Assembly: GCA_934271235.1 (NCBI GenBank)
Contig: CAKQQT010000011.1
Coordinates: forward strand, 1-64,000
Origin: an uncultured Clostridia bacterium
Lineage (GTDB): Bacteria; Bacillota; Clostridia; Peptostreptococcales; Anaerovoracaceae
Length of the DNA stretch: 64,000 bases
Reading direction: 5' to 3'
This document shows, in pieces, positions 8,456 to 15,548 of this stretch. The notes beneath the pieces are model-generated. The model made no database searches, was not told where the DNA came from, and saw only the letters and a program-made list of their open reading frames with translations. The first letter of the stretch is position 1, and the number at the start of each line of letters is the position of its first letter. Made by a program: the position numbers and the translations under genes.

Positions 8456-9886
8456 ATGAAGATGATTATTGATGGAAAAAAAGTAGACAGTCTCAGTGGA
8501 GAAACCTTTGACGTAATCAATCCAGCAACCGGTAAGGTCATTGAGAGCGTTCCGAAGGCAACGGCAGAAGACATCGAACTGGCGGTCACTGCCGCTGTCA
8601 AAGGCCAGAAAGAATGGGCTAAGACATCGGTTACGCAAAGAGCGGATATTCTGCACCGTTTTGTGGAAATCGTTGAACAGAACAAGGAAATGCTCGCGCA
8701 GACCCTCTGCGCCGAAAACGGCAAGCCGATTACCGAGGCGAGAGCGGAGATCGGCAACATCAGCATCGCTTTCCCTGCTTTCGCGGAGCACGCGAAACAT
8801 TTTTACGGCACGCTGATCCCGCAGGGCACCGAGGCGGGACAGGAAACAACGCTGCAGTTGGTTACCAGAGAACCGATTGGTGTGGTTGCCTGCATCATCC
8901 CGTTTAACTTCCCTTGCGACTTATACGATCAGAAAGTCGCGCCGGCTCTGATGATGGGCAACGCGGCAATTGTACTCCCGTCCTCCGACAATCCGCTGAC
9001 TTTGATGAAGCTGACTGAAATGCTGGTTGAAGCCGGTGTACCGAACGGTGTCATCCAGTGTCTGACCGCGCCGGGCGCTGTCAAGGATGCTGCGGTAACT
9101 GACCCGCGCGTACATCTGGTTACTCTGACCGGCAGCACGGAAGTCGGTATCGGCACCGCGAAGCTGGCAGCCGCCAATCTGACTCACACCGCGTTGGAAC
9201 TCGGCGGCAATGACGCGTTCATCGTACTGGATGACGGCGATGTGGATCTGGCTGTGGAAGAAATGGTATGGGGCCGTATGTACAATACCGGTCAGGTATG
9301 CTGCGCAAGCAAGCGTTTCCTGATCCACAATTCGCTGAAAGACGAATTTACAAAGAAGGTCATCGACCGTATCAAACAGCTCAAGGTCGGCGATCCGCAA
9401 AAAGAAGATACGCAAATCGGCTGCCTGATCAGCGAAAAAGCTGCTATCAAGGTAGAAAAGGAAGTGCAGCTGACATTGGAGCAGGGCGGTAAGCTTCTGC
9501 TCGGCGGCAAGAGAAACGGCGCTTACTATGAACCGACCGTCATCACGGATATTCCAAAGACCGCGGATGTCGCCAAGGATATGGAAATCTTCGGACCGGT
9601 CGTCTCCATCATCGGCTTTGATACCGACGAAGAGGCCATCGAGATCGCGAACAACTCCGTCTTCGGTCTGTCCAGTTGCGTATTCTCCAGAGACCAGAAA
9701 CGTGCCTTCAAGGTTGCAGCGGCGATGGAAGCCGGCGGCGCGGTTATCAACGGCGCAAGCTTCTTCAGATCCTTCGAAATGCCGTTCGGCGGCTGGAAGC
9801 ACAGCGGCATCGGCACCGAGGGTGTCCTCTCTACATTTAATGAGATGACAAGAGTCAAGACGATTGTACTCAAAAATGTACTTTAA
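8456..9886 (+). CDS. NAD(P)-dependent aldehyde dehydrogenase family protein
   Basis: Oxidises an aldehyde to the acid with NAD(P). The family pattern is complete: PFNFPCDLY (cofactor region), TGSTEVG (Rossmann glycine motif), ELGGNDAFIVLDDGD with the general-base glutamate, GQVCCASKRF with the catalytic cysteine near residue 281, and EIFGPVVSI near the C-terminus. Length is 476 aa. It resembles succinate-semialdehyde and related aldehyde dehydrogenases, but the substrate is not assigned. The ATG at 8456 follows AAGGAG. The gene lies 162 bp after the FIST gene and 132 bp before a glycerol-dehydrogenase-type gene, suggesting that alcohol/aldehyde interconversion is coupled here. Confidence 0.9.
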   Translation: MKMIIDGKKVDSLSGETFDVINPATGKVIESVPKATAEDIELAVTAAVKGQKEWAKTSVTQRADILHRFVEIVEQNKEMLAQTLCAENGKPITEARAEIGNISIAFPAFAEHAKHFYGTLIPQGTEAGQETTLQLVTREPIGVVACIIPFNFPCDLYDQKVAPALMMGNAAIVLPSSDNPLTLMKLTEMLVEAGVPNGVIQCLTAPGAVKDAAVTDPRVHLVTLTGSTEVGIGTAKLAAANLTHTALELGGNDAFIVLDDGDVDLAVEEMVWGRMYNTGQVCCASKRFLIHNSLKDEFTKKVIDRIKQLKVGDPQKEDTQIGCLISEKAAIKVEKEVQLTLEQGGKLLLGGKRNGAYYEPTVITDIPKTADVAKDMEIFGPVVSIIGFDTDEEAIEIANNSVFGLSSCVFSRDQKRAFKVAAAMEAGGAVINGASFFRSFEMPFGGWKHSGIGTEGVLSTFNEMTRVKTIVLKNVL

Positions 9887-9917
9887 TCTGCTTTAAACAT
9901 AACATTGGATATGTGCG

Positions 9918-9993
9918 TGCCTGCCGCGCGGCAGGCGCGCAGCAAAATGATTGTATCGTGATGTCGGAAATATCGCGCCGCGATGTTTCCGGC
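9918..9993 (+). other. Two hairpins between the aldehyde and alcohol dehydrogenase genes
   Basis: GCCTGCCGCGCGGCAGGC at 9918-9935 is a perfect GC-rich palindrome without a U-tract. A second imperfect stem at about 9963-9993 pairs CGGAAATATCGCG with CGCGATGTTTCCG. They could be processing or mRNA-stability elements between two genes of one transcript, or part of a leader for the downstream gene. Confidence 0.45.
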
Positions 9994-10018
9994 ATCACAG
10001 AAAAGGGGGAAATCTATT

Positions 10019-11125
10019 ATGATGGGAAGATTAAGAGCCATGCGCGAACCTCTGAAGTACGTGCAGGGTCGGAATGCATTGTTGAAATTTCAGGAAGAAA
10101 TGGGCTACATGGGAACGCGCTGGCTGTTCGTTTGCTCCAAAAGCGGCTATCAGGCTTGCCATGATAAGCTGGAGGAAAGCTTTGGACAGCGTGAGGATTA
10201 TCGCCGCTATGAAATTTTTGGCGGTGTCTCCAGCCACAGCGAGATTGATAAGATGAAAGCCATCGTAGAAGAAGACAAGATTGATACGGTCGTCGCGGTT
10301 GGCGGCGGCAGCGCGGTAGATACCGCCAAAGCAACCGCCTTCTATACCGGCAAGCATATCGTCATCATTCCGACGGTTGCCGCTACCGATGCGCCATGTA
10401 CCGGTCTGTCCGTCATCTACAACGATGACCACAGCTTTGATAAATACCTCTTCTACCCGACGAACCCGGACGCAGTTCTGGTTGACACCGTTGTCATCGC
10501 CAACGCTCCGGTCAAATTCCTGATCGCCGGCATGGGAGACGCGCTCGGCACCTTCTTTGAGGGGCGCGCATCCATCCGAACCGAATCGGCAAGTCTGGAG
10601 GGAACCGGTATTACACGCGCAGGACAAGCACTGGCAAAGCTCTGCTATGACACGCTTCGCGCGTACGGCAAACAGGCTGTGGAGGCCTGCAAGGTGCATG
10701 CTGTCACACCTGCGCTTGAGGCCATCGTGGAAGCGAACGTCTATCTTTCCGGTGTCGGCGCAGATAATGTCAACTGCGCTGCCGCGCACTCCTTCTATAA
10801 CGGTGTTACCGCGCTCGGCATCGCGCATGCGGATCACGGTTGCTGTGTCGCCTTCGGTACTTTGGTACAGCTCGTTTTGGAGGGCGCGACCCAGGAGGAA
10901 TTTGATGAAGTGCAGAACTTCTGCCTGGAGGTCGGGCTGCCTGTCACACTGGCGGAAATCGGCGTGACCACCAAGGAACAGATTGCTTCCATCGCGGAGC
11001 ATGCCTGCGTACCGGGTGAAACCATCCACAACCTCGCGGGCGATGTCCAGCCGATTGAATTGTACGACGCGATCCTGCAGGCAGACGCCATGGGAAAACG
11101 CGCGCTCGGTCAGACAAGCTGCTAG
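10019..11125 (+). CDS. gldA: Glycerol dehydrogenase-type iron/zinc alcohol dehydrogenase
   Basis: Member of the GldA branch of group III metal-dependent alcohol dehydrogenases, interconverting glycerol (or a related polyol) and a ketone with NAD. The dinucleotide motif VAVGGGSAVDTAKA lies near residue 90. The metal ligands expected for GldA are present: Asp in AGMGDALGTFFE, His in AAHSFYNGVTAL and His in HADHG. PTVAATDAPCTGLSVIY is also characteristic. Length is 368 aa. Two adjacent ATG codons follow AGGGGG, and the first is taken. It is the last gene of the FIST/aldehyde dehydrogenase group and is followed by two strong hairpins. Its true substrate may be another vicinal diol. Confidence 0.87.
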   Translation: MMGRLRAMREPLKYVQGRNALLKFQEEMGYMGTRWLFVCSKSGYQACHDKLEESFGQREDYRRYEIFGGVSSHSEIDKMKAIVEEDKIDTVVAVGGGSAVDTAKATAFYTGKHIVIIPTVAATDAPCTGLSVIYNDDHSFDKYLFYPTNPDAVLVDTVVIANAPVKFLIAGMGDALGTFFEGRASIRTESASLEGTGITRAGQALAKLCYDTLRAYGKQAVEACKVHAVTPALEAIVEANVYLSGVGADNVNCAAAHSFYNGVTALGIAHADHGCCVAFGTLVQLVLEGATQEEFDEVQNFCLEVGLPVTLAEIGVTTKEQIASIAEHACVPGETIHNLAGDVQPIELYDAILQADAMGKRALGQTSC

Positions 11126-11167
11126 GTCAGGCGTGAAAGCTCATAAACTACGAAGAAAAATTAATAC

Positions 11168-11217
11168 GCCCCGGTTGCCTCTGGCATAGGCCAAGGCGCT
11201 ATGCCAGGGCACCGGGC
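11168..11217 (+). terminator. GC-rich hairpin after the GldA-type gene
   Basis: CTGGCATAG (11181-11189) pairs perfectly with CTATGCCAG (11199-11207), and the flanking GCC/CCGGT segments extend the stem to about 11168-11217. It lies immediately upstream of a second, AT-flanked terminator hairpin. Confidence 0.6.
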
Positions 11218-11218
11218 A

Positions 11219-11263
11219 AAAAAAATCACACACAAATATGACCTGTTTGTGTGTGATTTTTTG
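11219..11263. terminator. Bidirectional terminator between the GldA-type and iclR-type genes
   Basis: ATCACACACAAA at 11225-11236 pairs perfectly with TTTGTGTGTGAT at 11246-11257. A-runs and T-runs on either side give a U-tract in both directions. It separates the convergent alcohol dehydrogenase and IclR-family genes. Confidence 0.92.
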
Positions 11264-11302
11264 CATCAACCGCTGTTTTTTGTTATGTGCATGTATGTCC
11301 TC

Positions 11303-12067
11303 TTATCCGGTGTACCCCAGCCCTCTGGATATCTCGTGGGCGGTCTGCATGACACCCTCTGCGATTTCTGGGATTTTTTCATCAGGAATCTGAATAGTGC
11401 TGCCGCTGGCGCTGATGGCGGCGACGATTTCTCCGCAATAATCATAAATCGGCGCCGCAATGCAGCGATTCCCAATCTCGTACTCTTCGTCATCCATCGC
11501 CCATCCCTGTTTCCGCACTTTGCGCAGTTCCTCCTGCAGATCCTGCAAATTTCCGATCGTGTGCGGTGTAAAGCGGATAAAACTGCAGTTTTTCATCTTC
11601 GATTCCAACTCTTCTTTCGACAGTCCTGCCAGCAAAACTTTTCCTAAGGAGGAACAGTACGCATGCATCCGCAGCCCGATCTGTGAATACATCCGCACGG
11701 ATGAAAAGACATCCATTTTCTCTATGTAGACCACATATTCTCCATCCAGAACACCCAGATGCGCCGTCAGCCCGAATTTGGCGGCAAGCTTTGCGACATA
11801 AGGCCTGGCCTCCGTCTGCAGCTCCAGACTGTTGATATAGCAGCTGACCGCATCGATCAGTTTCAAGCCGATCTTATAGGCCCCTTCCTCCGTCTTCGCA
11901 AGATACCCCCGCTTAAAAAGCGTTTCTATGATACGATATGCTGTGCTCTTATGTAAGCCGACCTGATTCGCGATTTCCGTCAGTCCCATCGGATGTCCTG
12001 CATCAGCCACAGCTTCAATAATGTCAAGTGCTCTGTCAATGGATTGTACACCTTTATCTTCTGTCAT
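11303..12067 (-). CDS. IclR-family transcriptional regulator
   Basis: DNA-binding regulator with the IclR architecture: an N-terminal winged helix-turn-helix (about residues 5-65, GLTEIANQVGLHKSTAYRII) and a C-terminal effector domain containing GLTAHLGVLDGEYVVYIEK, CSSLGKVLLAGL and the conserved GNRCIAAPIYD segment. Length is 254 aa. A pyrimidine-rich region and an AGGGGGA ribosome binding site precede the ATG. The gene diverges from the ABC transporter operon beginning at about 12.24 kb, and a perfect small palindrome overlaps the -35 element of that operon, so it is the obvious candidate regulator. The convergent GldA-type gene is another possible target. Confidence 0.92.
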   Translation of the reverse strand: MTEDKGVQSIDRALDIIEAVADAGHPMGLTEIANQVGLHKSTAYRIIETLFKRGYLAKTEEGAYKIGLKLIDAVSCYINSLELQTEARPYVAKLAAKFGLTAHLGVLDGEYVVYIEKMDVFSSVRMYSQIGLRMHAYCSSLGKVLLAGLSKEELESKMKNCSFIRFTPHTIGNLQDLQEELRKVRKQGWAMDDEEYEIGNRCIAAPIYDYCGEIVAAISASGSTIQIPDEKIPEIAEGVMQTAHEISRGLGYTG

Positions 12068-12200
12068 CGCTTTCCCCCTGCTTTTCTTCTTTTTCGACTG
12101 CTTCTTCTTTTACTTTATCATAAAAACCGAAAAAAACAAACAAGGAAATTTATATTTACTCCCTGCTCCTGATAATTTTACGGAACAAATTCGATATTTT
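12068..12200. other. AT-rich divergent intergenic region
   Basis: The region between the IclR gene and the ABC-transporter promoter is AT-rich and non-coding. Reading leftwards, TTGTTT and TATGAT near 12140 and 12120 could serve the iclR gene, though their spacing is short. With the promoter, leader RNA and 63-aa ORF listed separately, this accounts for the whole 12068-12639 interval. Confidence 0.4.
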
Positions 12201-12232
12201 TCGTTGCGAAACGACGGATTCTGTTGTATACT
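12201..12232 (+). promoter_or_regulatory. Promoter with overlapping palindromic operator for the ABC-transporter operon
   Basis: TTGCGA at 12204-12209 and TATACT at 12227-12232 are separated by exactly 17 bp, giving a good vegetative promoter with an expected start near 12239. The perfect inverted repeat TCGTT-GCGA-AACGA at 12201-12214 covers the -35 hexamer and is well placed to be a repressor site. The adjacent divergent IclR protein is the likely ligand. Confidence 0.65.
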
Positions 12233-12239
12233 GAATTGA

Positions 12240-12440
12240 AATGAAAATGGAAATTTTGGAAGGTGCCTGATACCGAAACACATGAGGGCATCTATCGGCC
12301 CGGCATGCCGGGAGTTCGTCCAAAGGAGAGGAAGGCGTTCTCTCTCAGGGCTGCACGATCGATTAAGGCAGCAAGATCCTGAAACAAAAACGAGGTTCCC
12401 GCGACATGGCGGGGGTACCGCTTAGGAGTTGATAATTCTA
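12240..12440 (+). ncRNA. Structured 5' leader RNA, class not recognised
   Basis: About 200 nt of untranslated leader follow the promoter. Successive helices can be drawn by eye: GGTGCC/GGCATC (around 12262-12291), a CCCGG-CATG-CCGGG palindrome at 12299-12312, GAGAG/CTCTC (around 12325-12345), GCTGC/GCAGC closed by CAGG/CCTG (around 12347-12382), and CCCGC/GCGGG closed by GGT/ACC (around 12394-12420). The last helix ends just before the AGGAG of the 63-aa ORF, so it could control translation. It does not match lysine, glycine, glutamine, cobalamin, FMN, SAM, purine or T-box signatures that I know. A regulatory RNA or riboswitch is an inference. Confidence 0.45.
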
Positions 12441-12442
12441 AA

Positions 12443-12634
12443 ATGGAAAATGAATACTTTAAGGTCAAGGCGGGACTGAGGAATTCCGCTGCGGCGTCCT
12501 TTTGTGTTGGGGCGCTTGAAGGTTTTATGACCTGGGTAAAATATGAAACCAGAAACTACAGCCTGGATTTGTTCCGGGCTTTTTGTGATGCTCTGACTCA
12601 GAAGGCATCGAACGACAGGGAAGGAGCTATATAG
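12443..12634 (+). CDS. Small 63-residue ORF between leader RNA and ABC ATPase gene
   Basis: Begins with ATG after AGGAG at a spacing of about 12 and ends in TAG inside the ribosome-binding region of the ATPase gene, so translation of the two could be coupled. The product is 63 aa, soluble-looking, with mixed charge and three aromatic clusters (FMTWVKYETRNYSLDLF). No signal peptide or membrane segment is seen. I do not recognise a family. It could be a genuine small protein of the transporter operon, a regulatory leader peptide, or a chance ORF; position and start signal favour expression. Confidence 0.4.
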   Translation: MENEYFKVKAGLRNSAAASFCVGALEGFMTWVKYETRNYSLDLFRAFCDALTQKASNDREGAI

Positions 12635-12639
12635 ACAAA

Positions 12640-13746
12640 ATGATCGAACTCAGACACTTAAGAAAAGAATTTGAAGACGTGACACCGCTGGAAGATGTCA
12701 ATGTCACCATCAACTCCGGCGACGTGATCTCCGTCATCGGTCCGTCCGGTACCGGCAAATCCACCCTGCTGCGCTGCATCAACATGCTGGAGACGCCGAC
12801 CTCCGGCGAGATCATCGTAGACGGGCAGGTCATCAACGACGGCAAATGCGACCTCAATGAGATCCGCAAAAAGATGGGCATGGTATTCCAATCTTTCAAC
12901 CTGTTCGGCCATCTGACCGTCCTGGAAAACATCATGAACCCGCAGATCACCCTGCTCGGCCGTTCCCGGCAGGAAGCCTATGACAAAGCGATGTCCCTTT
13001 TGAACACCGTCGGTCTCAGCTCCAAGGCGTTCAATTATCCGGAAGATCTTTCCGGCGGGCAGCAGCAGCGTATCGCCATCGCCAGAACGCTGGCCATGGA
13101 TCCGGACATCATCCTTTTTGACGAACCGACCAGCGCTCTGGATCCCGGTATGATCGGAGAAGTACAGGCGGTTATCCGCATGCTGGCCAAGTCCGGCATC
13201 ACCATGATGATCGTCACCCATGAAATGGACTTTGCGCGAAAGATCGCCAACCGCGTTCTTTTCATGGATGAAGGCGGGATCTACGAAGAGGGAACGCCGA
13301 AGGAGATCTTCGAGCACCCGCAGAAACCGAATACTATCAAGTTTATCCGCCGTCTCACCTCACTGACCTACAAGATTGAAACCGTCGATTACGACTTTAC
13401 CGAAGCTTACGATGAACTGCAGCAGTACGCCGAAAAGCTGCTGATCGAAAACGAGCGGATCAGTGACCTGCAGATCGCGTTGGAAGAGATCGTCGTCAAC
13501 AACATCATGGAAAGCACCGACGAGCCGCATGTTCTGGTCCGTGTGGACTATTCGGAAAAGCTCGACCTGCTCACCCTCAGTATTCGTTATCAGGGTGATC
13601 ACCACGATCCAAAGGACTCCGACAATGAGCTGTTCTTAGAAATGCTCGAGGAGCCGACCACCGAACTTATCGACCAGATCATCGAACCGGCTTTCGGTAT
13701 TTACAACAATCTGATCCAGATCAATTTCAAGTGGGAGGAGGCGTAG
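12640..13746 (+). CDS. Amino-acid-type ABC transporter ATP-binding protein with extra C-terminal domain
   Basis: ATPase subunit of a polar-amino-acid uptake transporter (GlnQ/HisP type). Walker A GPSGTGKS is at residues 34-41, the signature LSGGQQQR at about 137-144, and Walker B with D-loop IILFDEPTSALDP at about 157-169. The canonical ATPase ends near residue 240. A further 125 residues follow, including ISDLQIALEEIVVNNIMES and IRYQGDHHDP. These look like the N-box helix and G1-type segment of GHKL (RsbW/SpoIIAB-like) ATPase domains, although a clear G2 motif is not seen. It sits five bases after the 63-aa ORF stop and four bases before the permease fusion gene, with AAGGAG before the ATG. 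The substrate is unknown. Confidence 0.9.
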   Translation: MIELRHLRKEFEDVTPLEDVNVTINSGDVISVIGPSGTGKSTLLRCINMLETPTSGEIIVDGQVINDGKCDLNEIRKKMGMVFQSFNLFGHLTVLENIMNPQITLLGRSRQEAYDKAMSLLNTVGLSSKAFNYPEDLSGGQQQRIAIARTLAMDPDIILFDEPTSALDPGMIGEVQAVIRMLAKSGITMMIVTHEMDFARKIANRVLFMDEGGIYEEGTPKEIFEHPQKPNTIKFIRRLTSLTYKIETVDYDFTEAYDELQQYAEKLLIENERISDLQIALEEIVVNNIMESTDEPHVLVRVDYSEKLDLLTLSIRYQGDHHDPKDSDNELFLEMLEEPTTELIDQIIEPAFGIYNNLIQINFKWEEA

Positions 13747-13750
13747 CCAT

Positions 13751-15298
13751 ATGAAAAGCAACAAAATAACAAAGAACTATGCATCCATCCTGCTGATGCT
13801 GTTTGTGATCGGCCTGCTGTTCACCTGCACCCTTTCCCCTGCTTATGCGGCGGAATATCAGACCATCGCTGACCTCAACGGCAAAAAGATCGGCGTGCAG
13901 ACCGGATGTCTTTACGAAACCCATATCGCGGACAAGTGTCCGGATGCGGAGATCCAGTATTTCACCATGCCGCAGGACATGATCCTGGCGCTGAACTCCC
14001 AGAAGATCGACGCTTACCTCATCGAGGAAGTCGGCTATTACGCCACCGCGGCAGCGCATCCCGAGCTTGCGGCTATGAAGGAAAGCGCCGGCCTCTGCGA
14101 AGCGGCGGTCATCATCGGAAACAACGAAAAACAGGAAAAGCTTTTAGCGCAGGTCAACGAGTTCATCGCCAACCACGGTCCGAACGGCGACGGCATGCTC
14201 GATGAAATGTACGACTACTGGGTCAAAGATTTTGACGCGGAGACCAGCAAGACCGAGCAGGGCGGCTTCACCGGCGAAAACGGCGAGCTGATCATTGCCT
14301 GCGAGGGCGGCTATGAACCGTTCTCCTACGTCAACGAAAACGGCGACTGCGGTTATGACGTGGATTTCATCTTTCGGTTCTGCCGGGAATACGGCTACAC
14401 GCCGAATATCCAGCGCGTGGCCTTTGAATCCATCGCCCCGGGCGCGGAATCCGGCAAATACGATATCGGCATGAACATCATCCTCAGTGATGAACGAGAC
14501 GCCAACGCGTGCCTTTCCGACGTTTACTATACCTGCGATATCTTCATGGTCGTACCGGGTGAAAACGATGAACAAGTCGGTTTCTTGGAACGCATGAAGG
14601 ACAATTTCGAAAACACCTTTATCAAGGAGAGCCGTTGGAAGCTGTTTGCTTCCGGCGCGGGTATCACCCTGCTGATCACGCTGAGTTCCATCATCCTCGG
14701 GACGGTCATCGGCTTTGCGGTCTTCATGCTCTGCCGCAAAGGAAACCCGATCCTCAACGGCGCGACAAACGCCATGCTCTGGCTGATTCAAGGCATGCCG
14801 ACGGTTTTGCTTTTGATGATCCTCTACTATATCATCTTCGGATCCACCCGGCTTAGCGGCACGCTGGTCGCAATCGTCGGCTTCACGCTGATCTTCGCCT
14901 GCGCGATGTACGATATGCTTGCGGTGGGCTTCGGTGCCATCGGCAACGGCCAGTATGAGGCGGCCACCGCGATGGGCTACAGCAATAACCAGAGCTTCTT
15001 CAAGATCCTGCTGCCGCAAGCGGCGAGACACTTCCTGCCAATCTACAAAGGCGAGGTTGTCACGCTGATCAAGGAAACCTCGGTCGCAGGCTATATTGCC
15101 ATTCAGGATTTAACAAAGATTTCCGATTTGGTGAGAGCACGTACCTATCAGGCCTTCTTCGCCTTGATCTTTACGGCAATCATCTACTTCCTAATCTCCG
15201 GCCTCCTGACCCGCCTGGTCGGCCTGGCAGAGAAACGAGTCGATCCGAAATCCCGTTCCATGGAGAAGATTCTCGAAGGTATCCAAACAGATAACTAA
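13751..15298 (+). CDS. ABC transporter substrate-binding domain fused to permease, binding domain apparently permuted
   Basis: A hydrophobic signal/anchor (residues about 12-32, ending SPAYA) is followed by a family-3 solute-binding region and a permease domain. The binding region is in unusual order. IADLNGKKIGVQTGC and DAYLIEEVGYYAT, normally the second lobe, come first (about 35-165). ELIIACEGGYEPFSYVNENG with GYDVDFIFRF and SGKYDIGMNIILSDER, normally the first lobe, come second (about 177-275). The permease begins near residue 295 with about five membrane segments and the EAA loop EAATAMGYSNNQ...LLPQAARHFLP. The start has GGAGG overlapping the end of the ATPase gene, and a terminator follows. 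Import of a polar amino acid or similar compound is likely. Confidence 0.88.
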   Translation: MKSNKITKNYASILLMLFVIGLLFTCTLSPAYAAEYQTIADLNGKKIGVQTGCLYETHIADKCPDAEIQYFTMPQDMILALNSQKIDAYLIEEVGYYATAAAHPELAAMKESAGLCEAAVIIGNNEKQEKLLAQVNEFIANHGPNGDGMLDEMYDYWVKDFDAETSKTEQGGFTGENGELIIACEGGYEPFSYVNENGDCGYDVDFIFRFCREYGYTPNIQRVAFESIAPGAESGKYDIGMNIILSDERDANACLSDVYYTCDIFMVVPGENDEQVGFLERMKDNFENTFIKESRWKLFASGAGITLLITLSSIILGTVIGFAVFMLCRKGNPILNGATNAMLWLIQGMPTVLLLMILYYIIFGSTRLSGTLVAIVGFTLIFACAMYDMLAVGFGAIGNGQYEAATAMGYSNNQSFFKILLPQAARHFLPIYKGEVVTLIKETSVAGYIAIQDLTKISDLVRARTYQAFFALIFTAIIYFLISGLLTRLVGLAEKRVDPKSRSMEKILEGIQTDN

Positions 15299-15410
15299 CG
15301 CTTCAAGACAGGGGAACGCCGACGCGCAGCAACACGACCAACCGCTGCGCGTCAGCGTTCTTTCTTCGTGTGGCCTTGCTGCAAGTCAGGTTTCCAAATG
15401 GACAAAAAGC

Positions 15411-15439
15411 GCGCAAAGATGTCATGACATCTTTTGCGC
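15411..15439. terminator. Palindromic hairpin downstream of the ABC-transporter operon
   Basis: A nearly perfect 29-nt inverted repeat (GCGCAAAGATGTCA paired with TGACATCTTTTGCGC) flanked by A-runs on both sides, lying between the transporter operon and the convergent hydrogenase operon. Confidence 0.7.
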
Positions 15440-15454
15440 AAAAAAGCTGTATTG

Positions 15455-15501
15455 AAAAAAAGCGCGCAAGCTGAAATCTGAGATTCCCGCTTGCGCTTTT
15501 T
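15455..15501. terminator. Bidirectional terminator between the transporter and hydrogenase operons
   Basis: GCGCAAGC at 15464-15471 pairs with GCTTGCGC at 15489-15496. Seven A residues precede the stem and five T residues follow it, so it can terminate transcription from either side. Confidence 0.85.
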
Positions 15502-15548
15502 ATTCCTGTCATATTGCCACGCGCGTCATCATACGCGGGCTTCATTTA

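Noticed and set aside
11219..11263. CRISPR-like or tandem repeat
   Set aside because: It is a single inverted repeat with U-tracts, i.e. a terminator. No regularly spaced repeats were seen anywhere in the window.
12240..12440. T-box leader because of the GGGGGTACCGC sequence near the end
   Set aside because: The T-box core AGGGTGGNACCGCG is not matched (no UGGN), no specifier loop or terminator pair is evident, and the downstream gene is a transporter. Kept only as an unclassified structured leader.
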